Source: Armillaria gallica (lineage: Eukaryota; Basidiomycota; Agaricomycetes; Agaricales; Physalacriaceae). Taken from it: 64,000 nucleotides of DNA. The stretch covers positions 1-64,000 of the forward strand of contig JBANDB010000006.1 of the NCBI GenBank assembly GCA_037576215.1, read 5' to 3'. This document shows, piece after piece, positions 9,344-20,946 of this stretch. A program made the translations under genes and the position numbers. The stretch's first letter is position 1. Each line of letters opens with the position of its first letter. Under the pieces are notes generated by a model. It saw only the letters and a program-made list of their open reading frames with translations, was not told the origin of the DNA and searched no databases.

Positions 9344-11630
9344 GTGGTCTTTAGCTTGGGTCGCCGCAGCCGCAAGGTTAGGAGGCATTGATACTACGGT
9401 AGCTCGTTTCCTCGTATCTCCGCTGGTAATTATTTTCCGAATTCACTCACCGCGTATTGTATGTATCTCGTATGACCTTCACTCATTTCTTGCATCGTGG
9501 GTCTGGCCATGTCTCACTTGTATCCATATTTTCTCTAGTTTACTCATATCTTGTTGTACTATACAATTACTCCCTTAAACCCGTAGGATGGTGAACATTG
9601 AGATTCCAGATTGGCAACGTATTGATTGAACGTCAAGGTAACTGGGTCCGAATCATTAGCCTGAGTGAAGTCGCACAAGCATACCAACGGTGTACCTCCC
9701 CTTTGCTTTCAACAAGTGTCATCCCCAGCTCCAACATTGTAGGCACAAAGCCTTCAGCTATACCGTGTTCTCGGCGCTCGATCCTGGGACCGCGTGTGTA
9801 AGGAAACGACTTACGGTGTCTTGAGACCAGGAATTCTGTTCAAAAAGGGTGAGCCGTACAGAAAAGAATCCAAGATCCCACTTTCATGAACTTACTGGAA
9901 TTTCGACACAGTTGCACACGTCCTGTTGTGAATCGATTTCAAGGCACGTTTCGGTGGCAAGACCTTTTCCACCGAAGACGCGCAACAAGCTGCAGCCGGA
10001 TCATCTCAAACATTACCCGCTGCCCGACTGACCGAACGACTCAGCCGGCGGGATTCGGTCAATTTACAAGGGTAAATCAAAATCATACGCAGATCTTTTT
10101 TTAGCTACTCTAAATGAACGTCGGTAAATTCTTGAACATTCGATGCAAAACTGGCACGATAACTTACCTGACTTCTCCACAGTCTGCTATGGCATCATGT
10201 CCTGATCGACGCACCAACGTGGTCGTGAAGCGCCACTTGGAATGTCATATGGCGGGCTCATACCATGTTCTCCACCTCGGGAATGTAGAGCCGTTCTACA
10301 CTACAGGTAAGTTCTAACAGTAAACTCTAGGACAGTTCGCTACTTGGTCACATACCTGAGTTTTCAATCCATTCTGAATCAGCTATGAGAGATTCGGGTA
10401 ATCCGACGAGTTGATAAAGCAAGTAGTACTCGTTCAGGACTGCAGCACAGGCCGCCGTTTCCGAGGTGGAGGCTCGTTTCGGGTTTCGGGTTTCGGGTAC
10501 TGCGCAGACGCCACAGAGTAAAATCGTCACGGTCGCAGAAAGTATTGCAACGATTCTTGTATCTAGATTTGATCTTGTGCTCGTATGCAAAGTTTAAGCT
10601 GTAGCATAGCGCCAGTTGGAGTAAGGCAGCGTCGATGTCTTGAACGCTGGCTTCCGTAGCTTAATTACGCGTTATCAGGACCTTAGGGCTATGATTCGGG
10701 GCCGTGAGAGGAGAGACAGGTGAGCAATGTCATTGTAATGTCTGAAAGTGAGTTCGATTCGTGAACGAGGCGTAGACTTGTGGTAAAGAACTGTCGCACT
10801 ATAGTTTAGCTAATGATCTAGCTTCGTGTAATGAATATAGTATATCGGATTCATTCTCGTCCATTCACAAAGATATTCGAACTTACTTTCAGACGTGCGA
10901 GGATCGCCGTATTGAAATTTTGGCAGTGCCATATCTGTCTTCGGCGTCAGATTCCAATCCCTCGAATGTAAATCAATATTCACGTATCAGCGATCGCCGT
11001 CACGGATAATATCATCGGTGCGAACAGCGATTTCAGACTTGAGCCTCGCAATGGCAAAAACGATGCGGTGACAGGTATCCGAATTTAACTTAACGAACGA
11101 CGTCAGTCCAAGGTTGACGCGATGTGCAACACCGCAAATAACGCCGAATTTTCGACCTTTGGGACATGATGATGGGGACCTGCTGGAGACGCGCTGATAC
11201 TATGATATATTTTACAGGCATATCATACATCATGTTCCCGACTCACGTCTGCCGTCCATGTAATCTATAGTCCAGCATGTTCATAATCGATGCAACAGCG
11301 TAAACGGAAAGAAAGAAAAAAAGACAATTGAAAGTCCGAATGCATATTTACATCATGTTCTCACGAGCCTCGGAATTACCCGTAGCGCATGCTTCTTAAC
11401 GTGAAAATTCTAAGCGTGGATAGATGAATAAAAACTGTGCACAGTTCCGAACATATCTATCTGCATTCACAACGTTTATACCTATTGTACCTACCGTGTA
11501 CTTTCTTCAAGCGGTATAACGTATATCGATTTGTTACTGCCACGACGTCATCCTTGCATCATCCGGAGTCCGGACTTACTCGGACTCGTTCCCGTGCCGT
11601 GAAAGCGGCCCATCCGCTCAGTAGATATAC
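9344..11630. other. 2.3 kb without a recognisable gene
   Basis: Several short frames are open, but none joins into a protein I recognise. A minus-strand frame at 10348-10590 has a hydrophobic N-terminal segment (RIVAILSATVTILLCGVCAV) that could be a signal peptide of a small secreted or lost gene. No convincing downstream exon follows. The plus-strand frames around 9780-10310 look protein-like in short stretches only. Confidence 0.45.
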
Positions 11631-13694
11631 CTGGAGAATGGTACTTCCAATGGTAATACCCCATGTCTGGGTGAACGCACGAGTGAATGCGAATAACGCT
11701 AGGGCGGAAGCGGTACGGCTGATGGGTTGGGGTGCCAGAAGTGGGAAGACAGGCGCAGAGAACTAACCAACCCAAATCAGATCAGTGATCAGTGAAATAA
11801 GTTGAAATGCACATACCACCAAACCGCTACCAGCACTCACGATGAGTTGGTATCCTACCCACTTTCCGGTAGAGGTATCTGCCTTCAGTAGACTGAGACA
11901 ACCGAAACCGATCATAGTGAGAGCCCATCCGACCCAGTTGACGGGACGGTACTTTCCCGTGATGGCGACGATGAAGCCAGAAGAAAGAGCAAATGGTGCG
12001 ATGATGAGAGCACTGGGGAGGAAGTCGACTGCTGAGCGGATTGGAGAGGCACAGAAAGCAGATTGGAAGAAGACTAGGATGGAGGAATGAGCGAGATGAG
12101 ACGGAGAGAAAGAGCATCCTCACCAGGTAAGTAGTAGAGAATGGCTGTATATGATAATCAGTGTTAGGCCGGTTATTGGAGAGGATGATCTCTACGTACA
12201 GATACTTGCGATACCATGTATAGCTGTCATGAGAATGCTAGTGGCGAGAAAATTATTACGTTGACCAGAGTTCGTTCAAAATACCAAACTCGCGCGCTCA
12301 AGGTGGTACGGTTCGTGAGCAGGTCCGATGAAATTGTCGGCCTTACTGGGACCTTGACTTCATACCAACCAAACGCCGCAAGAAGGGCGAAACCAATGAT
12401 GAGGGGCGCCAACACGTGCTTGTCAATCCAGTCGTAGCGGATACCTCCCCAGGTCAAACCAATGATAGCGAGAGTCGTGCCGCAGATCACGATAACATTT
12501 CCGCTGTAAGATGAATTAAAGTCCCACTAGTCGTTGATGAATGATTGAGTTACTCACAACCAGTCAACCTTATTAAGTTTCTCCTTGACCGTACCCGGAG
12601 GGGTACGCACGTTCAAGAAGAAGAGGACGAGGATGAAAGCCATACCAGTGAGAGGCAGGTTGAGGTCTGTTAATGAGTTGAGTGTCTTCATTCTAGTTTC
12701 TATGATGATGAACTCCTACAGAAGAGCCATCACTAGGCTGTCCTTCCTCTGTCAGAGAGAGCACCTCCCTATAGACTTTTAATTAGACACCATTCGGGAT
12801 GAGAGATTCTTTACATACAATGGGCGGCGCGATAGCCTAGGACACAATTAACATGCGCACTACATTCATTTTAATCCATACAACTTACCGAGGCGAACGA
12901 CCAAGTCAGACCAATCATACCCTGATATGTGCCACGTTCCGAAAGAGCGACCAAGTCAGAAATCAAGATCTCAACAAGATTGATGATCCCACCGCCCAAA
13001 CCCTGGACCGCTATTTAATTAATGATCAGGCCGTGTCCTCGTAGAGATTGAGTATCATAGCAACGTACTTCGCGCGCCAATCATCATGTTCTAGAATATC
13101 CAGGACAAGTCAAACAGCGGTCAAAAGACAGCAAGTCGGGCACGAACCATATCTTGGGCAGCGCCGGCCAAGGCGCTCCCAAGCGCGAAGAGGGCAATCG
13201 AGACCAACATGACTGGCTTTCTGCGGCGATGAAACGACACATGTAGGAGCGCGTAAAGGGCCGTAGGTAAGAACACGCACCTTCCGAAGGCATCTGACAG
13301 ACTGCCGCTCAAAGGCATGATTGCGGTACTCGGCAGCGCATATGCAGATCCAACCTTGACAATAATCAACATACGAAGACGACAAAGATCGATACCGCAA
13401 CCTACATACCCAGACATAATTCCCTTCTGTATCGTTTAGGGCGTCAGCGATTGTCGGAAGTGCTGTACCAACCGAAGTCAAGTCCAGAGCACTTAAAAAG
13501 ATCGAGACGATCATGGCCAAGAAACTGAGCCAAAAGTCTCGCCCTTTCTTGACAGCTTGGATACCCTTTGGTTCCTCAGCATCAGCTGGCTTTTCATTGG
13601 GGCTCTCCGGGACTTGGAGAGTTTCAGTGACAGACTCCGGGGTGGTGGAGGTACATGAATGGGAGTGGCCCAGATTGTTCGTGGGTGAAGCCAT
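11631..13694 (-). pseudogene. MFS multidrug-type transporter (DHA2-like), decayed
   Basis: Exons can be chained across short introns: 13410-13694, 13281-13354, 13148-13220, 13069-13090, 12889-13010, 12819-12836 and further exons down to 11631. Family motifs are intact in order: FLSALDLTSVGTALPTIADA (helix 1), PLSGSLSDAFGR (motif A loop), VQGLGGGIINLVEILISDLV, APPIGGAL, LNLPLTGMAFILVLFFLNV, ICGTTLAIIGLTWGG and RAFTQTWGITIGSTILQ. The protein would export small molecules across the plasma membrane. Three defects argue that it is dead. Two adjacent stops (TAG 12733-12735, TGA 12730-12732) stand where relatives have Trp-Arg before WLFY. A GC donor replaces GT after LTNRTTLS. The usual last exon after STILQ cannot be found. 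Its position beside the metabolite cluster suggests a lost exporter. Confidence 0.8.
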
Positions 13695-14887
13695 TGTGAG
13701 GTGTGGAAGGTCACGATGATAACGTTTAGATTATTAGGTCTAGTTTTAACCCAGGTCGCGACCTTGGCGGGTTGCTTGGTAGAGAACATGAGTTTGGCCG
13801 ACTTTGATAGAATTACTGGGGTCTGCCAACTTACCTGGCAGCCGCTGTTTCCGTTTTGGGTGGGGGCGTCGTCGCTTAACGATTACTGTACGCCTTTGGA
13901 TATATCAATGGTGGTATTGGTCTTGGTGCCGAGACACTCCTTGTTCGAAACAGCTTGGACGACAAGGGCTTAGGAAACAGAGTGCCTATATGATATAGTT
14001 GTGCGGTCACGATCCTGTGGGCTGCCTGGGCGCATAAAGTTAGACGATAGACCATCATAAGGTGAAAATAGGACCTCGCAAGATAGATAGCAGAGCCGCC
14101 TTGCAGCCAGAAGAAGTGCTGGTCGAGAAGGTCATGCTGCATTTTAGCTGGAAATCGAAGAAATCGTGCGAAGTCTGGAGTTAGACATCAGGTACAAAAT
14201 AAAATAATGCGCCATGTAGCGATCCAAACGATTCGGATGCGCTTCGGTGCATGAAGTCAGCGAGGACACTGGGTCAAACTGCCCCAAGCAGCGGAGTCCA
14301 GATTTGCGACCCATTTTCAAGCTGCCAACCGACCTCAAACAAGACAGAAAACCCGTACCAGTCCTACAATCGTCCAGACAAAAGTAACAAAAATTGACGG
14401 AAATTGGTCTCAAAGAAACGAAATGATTTACCGTTTTGCTGTCCGAAGCTTTTGGACCTGAAGTTTTAACTTCGTTAAACAGCCTCCTGACCTTCTTTTT
14501 GTGGGGTAAAGGGCCGTTAGTCCTACTAAACGGAACAATTCTGTCTGAGACTAGCGACAATTGACATTTGGTTGGGCTTATAGGTGGTTGACATGGTTGA
14601 AGAAGTGTTGAATCACATGATATTCAGCCAATCAAATTGATCTTCCAATTCGATCGGAAATCCTCCACCAATTGACTAACACTACTACTACTACTACTAC
14701 TAACATGAACACCTGGCCCGATAGTGAATTTTACGCAGGTCAGAGCTAATTGCTTAATGAGGAACAAAGATATTTCCAGGTATCTTGGTGCTTTCGTATG
14801 GTTCTGTTTCAGACTTTTAAAGGAATTTTCTAGATTTCCCTTCATTTGCTTGTCATCGTACCCTGAAGTTTCACCCTACAGCTACTA
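13695..14887. other. Intergenic stretch with an ACT microsatellite
   Basis: No gene is supported. A short (ACT)n/(CTA)n run of about eight units lies near 14681-14703. Confidence 0.5.
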
Positions 14888-15131
14888 CTGTAGTATTTCG
14901 ACCGTATCTTCACATAACACGTAACGGGGGTCCATTATGTGAAGATCGGCGAACTTCGTAACGCGTAACAGGCCCATTTGGTGCCTTTAATTACTCAATA
15001 TAGCAACAGAATTTCGGTCTGACATGCGCCGGATTGCCTATCAAAGTAAATGACATCATAATGAAGATGTGACTGGGTGAAGATGTGCATAACGCGTAAC
15101 ACCCCGTGAAGATACGATCGAAATACTACAG
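14888..15131. mobile_element. TA-flanked MITE (244 bp)
   Basis: Terminal inverted repeats of 26 bp begin CTGTAGTATTTCG and end TATCTTCAC, with one mismatch between the two ends. Each end is flanked by the dinucleotide TA (14886-14887 and 15132-15133), the target duplication of Tc1/mariner (including pogo/Fot1) elements. The interior has no coding capacity. It contains repeats of CGTAACGCGTAACA-like words and a second inverted TGTGAAGAT. It is therefore a non-autonomous element moved by a transposase encoded elsewhere. Confidence 0.85.
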
Positions 15132-15753
15132 TATATCTTTTTTTAGTCTCAGCATACTGCTGCTCTTCTTGCCCAAGATTACGCTATACCATATTCAAGG
15201 CGACATCCGCCCTATAGCAGCAGCGGGCATCGATTCAATGTCGCTACGTATCGTATTGCTCATTATTATCATCGAATCGTATTCAGCGCTGGCATAGCGA
15301 TTTGATGCTATTGGACTCCCTGAAAGCCAAAAATATCCAATCAGCGGGTGACACAATGCTATTAAAGTCCCGTGGGGCGATTGAATACCTAAAATATGCA
15401 AGCTTCAACTCATCTACCCTCATCCCCAACTCACCCAACCTCAGTTGTTCCTTCTTTCAAGCGACTCCTCTTTCTCACGAAGAATAATGAACGCGGAATT
15501 CGGAACGATACTACTCGGAGCTTTTATGTCACCGCCGCAGCGATACGGACTTGTCGAATAGAATCGTTTGTCTCTAGACCGGAAACCAGGGTGGGTATCA
15601 TTGCTTACTCCATTAGCTTTAGCTCCCTGTTAGAACTAATTATCTTTAAACTGAGTTTATTCCCAAGCCCGACTTATACCCTCTCAAGTACCATGGTATA
15701 TAACAGGCTTCATGAATCGAAGTTCGGCAGGTCTTTCACCACTTCTTTCTACC
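15132..15753. other. Promoter region of the monooxygenase
   Basis: No gene is seen. One AGATAA (minus strand, TTATCT near 15640) is present about 110 bp before the start codon. It is a possible GATA-factor site, but a single site this short is expected by chance. Confidence 0.35.
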
Positions 15754-17935
15754 ATGTCTGATTCCACAACAGTGCTTATTGTAAGATTATTTTTTGATCT
15801 TCCTACGATTGGTATTCTGATCCAATTCAGTCTGGTGCAGGGCCTTCTGGGCTGGTGATGGCGCTTACACTTCTCCAGAACGGTATATCTGTTCGAGTAA
15901 TCGACAGAATTTCCCAGTTCCAAGTCGGCCAACGAGGGGCTGCCCTTTCTGTAAGCATCTATATCTTGATTAACATATTGCACGGCACTGACTTCACCTC
16001 AGCCCCGAACCTTAGAACATTACAAGCTTCTGGGCTGTTTGGAAGACGTCCAGAAAGCCGGGCCTATCCTCCACACTCTGGTTCTGTATGACGAAGACGG
16101 TATTACCCGCAAGAGGGAAATGCCCATGTTCCCAATCGAAAACAATACCCCTGCTACTCCATATGTATGTCACTCCCGTGGATGTTGCTGAATATCACTA
16201 AAATTTGGACAGAGAAATGTTCTCGCTGTCGGACAACAGAGTCATGAAGCCATTCTCCGAAGGCATCTTGCCAAGTTCGGTGTCTTCGTTGAACTTGGAA
16301 CGGAGCTCTTGGATTTTGAACAGGACGAAGATTCCGTCACTGCCACTCTCTGCAAGACCAATGCTGTCGGAGAGACAGTGAAAGAGACCTCGACATTCAA
16401 ATGGTTGGTAGGCGCTGATGGCGCTACGAGCTTCGTGCGGAAGAAGTTGGGGTTGAGCTTCCTCGGAACGTGTCGCGAGGCAGAAAAATTCGTCATTGGA
16501 GATATTTACATTAAGGACTTGGAGAACAAGCTGGGTCGAAAGGTAAGAGATATCTTTCATTGTTCGATGGCATAGACTTATTATTTACCTCCTAGATCTG
16601 GCATATATGGGGTGATGCGTCTAGGAAGATGTAAGCCCAATCTATAATCTATGCTCTTCCTGACCTGATCAATGCTCGTATTAGGGCAAGTCTGCGACCA
16701 TACGAGATACCCGGTGACGACCGGTGCTATTATTTCAGTGGGGGCATAGAGGCTGACCACGATTTAATGACCTCGAGCCGTGAAGAGTTCATCAAGTCCT
16801 TCTATGAAGTCAGCGGTCGTACGGACATCGAATTTGGTGACCTCATCTATCTCCGTCCTTATAGGTGTGTTGAATAACGTTTTGCCTCTGTGGTCGTCAA
16901 ACTAAACGGATGTTAGACCGAACATCCGTATGGTCGACAAATTTAGTTCTGGCCGAGTATTTGTCGCCGGAGGTATGAGGTTCATCGATCAATAGCGTGT
17001 TTATTGACCCGACGCGTCCTACAGATGCTTCTCACGTACACAGCCCCACGGGCGGCCAGGTACGCTGAACTGTAGCCAGACTTATGAAACCTGATACTGA
17101 GCACAATGCTAGGGAATGAACACAGGCATCCAGGACTGTGTGAGTGATGATGAATAAGTCCCAGTATTTCCGGCTCATGTAAAATACGATTTAGATGAAT
17201 TTGGGCTGGAAATTAGCCATGGTCGAGAAGGGTCTGGCGCCAAAGACCTTCATGGAATCGTACACACACGAACGTCTGCCTGTCGTTGCTTCCATGCTCG
17301 ACCAGACCACAGCACTCCTCAACAAGACGTTCGGTCGCACTCCCGACAACTTCGACGGCTGGAAGAGAGGCTATGAGTTGCGCCAACTTGGTGTTAACTA
17401 CCGTGGCAGTCCTATCATTGTCGACGAGTCCCCTAGCGACGCGAGCGAGATTGTCGACCCTTACCGGTCTGGAAACGACGGCACCGTACGTGGCGGTGAC
17501 CGTGCCCCAGACGCGCCCGGCTTGATCTCAGTCGGTCAGCCGTCAGACAAATATTTATCTACCCTGTTCGACATTTTCGGACCTACGCATCACACCCTCC
17601 TCTTGTTCTCCGATGACAAGGAGAAGCAGACCGCTATCCTGGAATCGGTTAAGAAATATCCCCCGAATATCCTGAAACGCGTAGTTGTTCTGTCCGAGAA
17701 CACCGATGTCAAGTCCAGTGATCTCCCTGCCGAACTTGTCTTCAAAGATAAGGACGGGTACGCATACCAGAACTATGTGATCAAGAGCAGGACCTTGGAC
17801 ACCGTCGTCGTTCGTCCGGATGGTGTCATCGGTGCTCTTGTCAGTGGTGTCGATGGTTTGAAGACCTACTTCGACGGCATATTCATCCCCGATGTCGAGA
17901 AAGTGGCGGCGTCGTTGAAATCCTTGACGATCTAG
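15754..17935 (+). CDS. FAD-dependent aromatic monooxygenase (PHBH / phenol hydroxylase type)
   Basis: Ten exons (15754-15780, 15831-15950, 16003-16164, 16213-16542, 16596-16630, 16685-16864, 16917-16972, 17025-17059, 17113-17139, 17195-17935) sum to 570 codons plus stop. The N-terminus has the FAD-binding SGAGPSGL (GxGxxG). The middle has LVGADGATSFVRKKLG (the DG motif). The second FAD motif is GDASHVHSPTGGQGMNTGIQ, followed by NLGWKL. The C-terminal 150 residues resemble the thioredoxin-fold domain of phenol 2-monooxygenases. Family members use FAD, NAD(P)H and O2 to hydroxylate aromatic rings. No signal peptide or membrane segment is seen, so it should be cytosolic. It runs convergently into the NRPS-like gene with about 90 bp between stops, suggesting a tailoring or precursor step in the same pathway. 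All motifs are intact; the substrate is unknown. Confidence 0.92.
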
Positions 17936-18027
17936 TAACACGGGATGAATAAATGAATGTAATATTTAGTTCTTTTTGAAACTTTAGGTTCGCTACTAGA
18001 TTGGTTTTCTCGGAAATGTTTACTGCC

Positions 18028-20671
18028 CTAATTCCCCAACAAAGCCCGCATATCCAAGCTGCGCAAAACACGCGCCAGAACTTTGGTATCCGTCTTCCCA
18101 TTCAAGCTTAGCGGTATGAATTCGACAGGAAGAATATATGCCGGACGCATATAAGCCGGAAGCTGTACCTGAACGGCTGCTTTCAGCGTTTGCACTAGCG
18201 CCTTCGCTTCGTCTGTCTGAACCAACGAAGGAATAGAGTTCCGACGATCGACAACAGAAACATCATTGCCGAGGGCAAAGAAACTGACAAGCAGCTCCTG
18301 TGCACCCACAGCAGGATGGGACGTGATGAAAGTTGAAACGGTGAGCTTCTTGTCTCCGCCGGCAGCTTGGAGTATGGACGAGATTCCTTCCGTTTCGATG
18401 CGTACTCCACGGTATTTGACTTGGCTGTCGATGCGACCCATGATTTCGATGGAGTGATCCGGCATCATGCGAACTGAGTAACATAATTGACATAAGTATT
18501 ACGCGAGGGGTGAGGAAGGGCTTACCTAGATCACCGGTACGGTACGCTTTACACCCTGGACTAGGATAATCAATAAACACCTTTGACGTTACGTCAGGAA
18601 GGTTATGGTAGCCTGTGGTAGTACATTAATAAGGGCTAGACTGTGGATCATGAGAAAAGCTTACCGCGTGCAACGAGGGGTCCGCTTATGACCAGCTCTC
18701 CCGGACATCCCAAGGGTACCGTATTCAGGTCACGATCAACAACATATGCAGAACATGATGGAAAAGCTCTTCCAATGTTTTCTTTGCGGTCATTCATGCC
18801 TATCTGCCTCGAAGTACACCCAATCGTGGCTTCCGTAGGACTAGAGGGTAATTAGCATCTGTTCGCAAATCCAGTCTAGGTACCTACCCATAAAAGTTGG
18901 CAAGAACCAAGTCTGGTCTCGCCGACCATTTCTTCAATAGCTGGAAATAATCGTCAAGATATGTCCGGTAAACGAATAAAATTCGACTCACCGAATCTGT
19001 GATTTTCTCACCACCTGACACGAGATATTTGATGGGCAAACCGTCCGGACTCTCCAGCAAAGCTTCAATCATGCTCGGTACCATACCGATGTGCGTCACA
19101 CCAATTGAGATGATGTGCTGACGCAGTTGCGTTAACAGTTCAAAACGCGGCGCACTGACCAGCCGTGAACCGAGGCACCAGCTTTGCACGATTTCAGAGA
19201 TGTGGACGTCGAACGCGGTAGCTGTTTACGTTAGTGGTGAAATATATGCCCTTGAAGCGGGACTCACATGCTAAAGCTAGACGTTTGTCTGTGTCGAGGT
19301 TTGTAACGGGCTTTGGTAAAGCACAGAAGGCGTCCATAGCCCAATACAATCCCCGATGAGTTAGGAGGCAGCCCTTGGGGTTTCCAGTGGTACCTGTGAC
19401 ACTATCAGTTGACGATGCAATGGGTTGACCATTATTGAGTACCGGATGTATAGAGAAGATATGCCAGAGAAGACAGAGTCGCGAGGCAGATATTGCTATT
19501 ATCGAAGTCGGAGTCTAATTGCTCCATGAAGGCTGTCGTTATAGTGATTGCGACGTCGCCAAAGATGGATGCATCTTCAGGAGTGGTGAAGACGCGCCGA
19601 GCACCGCTATCTTCTACGATAAAACGTTTTCTCTCGGCCGGTAGCTCTGGGTCAATCTAAAGTAAAAAGTATTAGCGGTATTCTTTCTGTTCAATTAACA
19701 CGTACCGAAACGTAACAGCCCCCGGCTTTCAAAATGGCAGCCATGATGATGTAGAAATGAGATGTTCTCGGGCTACATAGAGCTACTTTGTCCTCTACAT
19801 GAATACCGTTTACGACTAACCAGCGGGCGAGAATGTTGCTCTGCCGATTATACTCGCCGTAAGTCAGCAGGAACGGTGGCTTGTCCATGGAAGCATAGAT
19901 TTCGTGAGCTATGGCATCCGGACGCTTTGCCGCATGGTCGAACAACCATTCAAGGACGAGATGTTCGCGGTCCAAATCACATGTCTGTGGAGCGCATGAA
20001 AGTAAAGGCGAAGGCAGGGCATATTGTGGCGCCTTTGGAGGGGAATTGGGCGAGCTGATGATGGCATCGAGGGTTACGCTAACTTGGGCAGCAAGGATTT
20101 CGATAGTAGAGGCGGATATCAACGCGCTGTCCGCAAGGAGATCAATTACTACGGAAAACCCGTCGACGTGGGCCCCGAAGATGATGCCATTGGGTAGGAA
20201 GGCGTCATCTCCGACGTTTCGGACATCCCACACAAAAACCGCACGGACTGGATTCTGCTCATCAATGATACCCAATTCTAGACGCGCGTCATCTAAACAC
20301 ACTTCTTCGTCAACACTATCAGCCTGTGTGTTGAGCATCTGAACGAAGCTATTCCACGTCGGCGCGAGTTCCGAGTCCAATCGAGCGCGTATAGGGCGCA
20401 GTAGGACGCCTTCAGGATCTTGTAGATATACGGTAGAGGCTTCTGCGAAGAGATAGTCCTGATGATCCAGGTATCGCATTAGCATATTGGCGAAGGCGGC
20501 GCGTAGCTGTGACTGTGCAGTCGGTGAGATGCGTCCATCAGGAGAGATGAGACGCTTGGAAAGGCCGGGAGAGATTTTGTGGGCAATGCTACATGGTCCC
20601 GACGAGGGAAGACGGTGTTGAGAGCCGAGGTCGGGGAGGGGATGGAAAACGTAGTTTTTGAAAGAAGCCAT
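18028..20671 (-). CDS. NRPS-like adenylation enzyme without a carrier domain
   Basis: The first exon (19706-20671) starts MASFKNYVFHPLPDLG. Later exons run to TAG at 18028, with introns near 19657-19705, 19394-19442, 19222-19267, 18941-18991 and others. Residues 1 to about 210 resemble the C-terminal half of a condensation domain (HVDGFSVVIDLLAD), with no HHxxxDG site. The rest is a complete AMP-binding domain: LTYGEYN, KAGGCYVSIDPELP, YTSGTTGNPKG (P-loop), FDVHISEI with the A4 aspartate, NFYGPTEATIGC, YRTGDLV, GRIDSQVKYRGVRIE and the catalytic lysine in LNGKTDTK. The protein stops 15 residues later, so no thiolation or termination domain is present. It should activate an amino or aryl acid as the adenylate; the acceptor must be another protein or a small molecule. 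The domain style resembles basidiomycete siderophore synthetases, but that assignment is only suggestive. Confidence 0.88.
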
Positions 20672-20821
20672 GAATTAAGAGTCGTCGTCCGGTTACTAGG
20701 ACGGCCGTATTTATTTAACGCTGCCTTAAGCATGTTGGGTAGGTAGTGACGAATGGCGGACTGGACTAAATGCGGATCAGGTAGCGGCGTGGAACCAGAT
20801 TGTAGAAGCATGCGGTATCGT

Positions 20822-20830
20822 ATCAGATAG
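20822..20830 (+). promoter_or_regulatory. GATA-factor site, one mismatch to ATCWGATAA
   Basis: ATCAGATAG differs only at the last base from the consensus bound by fungal iron-responsive GATA repressors (Urbs1/SreA type). Confidence 0.45.
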
Positions 20831-20841
20831 TACCTCGGTCT

Positions 20842-20852
20842 TATCAGATAAT
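20842..20852 (+). promoter_or_regulatory. Perfect palindromic GATA-factor site (ATCWGATAA on both strands)
   Basis: TTATCAGATAA matches ATCWGATAA on the plus strand (20843-20851), and its complement also reads ATCTGATAA. A further GATAAG is present on the minus strand near 20861-20866. In ascomycetes and smut fungi this exact motif recruits the GATA repressor that silences siderophore genes when iron is plentiful. Whether the same factor acts here is inference. Confidence 0.55.
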
Positions 20853-20946
20853 CTTGGCATCTTATCGGAGAACCCACCCGAACGAAATTTCCACAACTCC
20901 ATGCTTACGCAGGGTGGTCGTCTTACAATACTCTTTCTCTGCTACC

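Larger units (their letters stand above)
20672..20946. promoter_or_regulatory. Divergent promoter of the adenylation enzyme and ABC transporter genes
   Basis: The start codons of the two genes lie 275 bp apart, head to head. Three GATA-type sites fall within about 45 bp near its middle (20822-20865). A shared control region would co-express enzyme and exporter. Confidence 0.7.

Noticed and set aside
10735..10775. GTTCGATTC, resembling a tRNA B box
   Set aside because: No matching A box, acceptor stem or anticodon arm can be folded around it.
15754..17935. Siderophore ornithine N5-monooxygenase
   Set aside because: The motifs (GDASHVHSPTGGQGMN, phenol-hydroxylase-like C-terminus) are those of aromatic-ring hydroxylases, not of N-hydroxylating monooxygenases.
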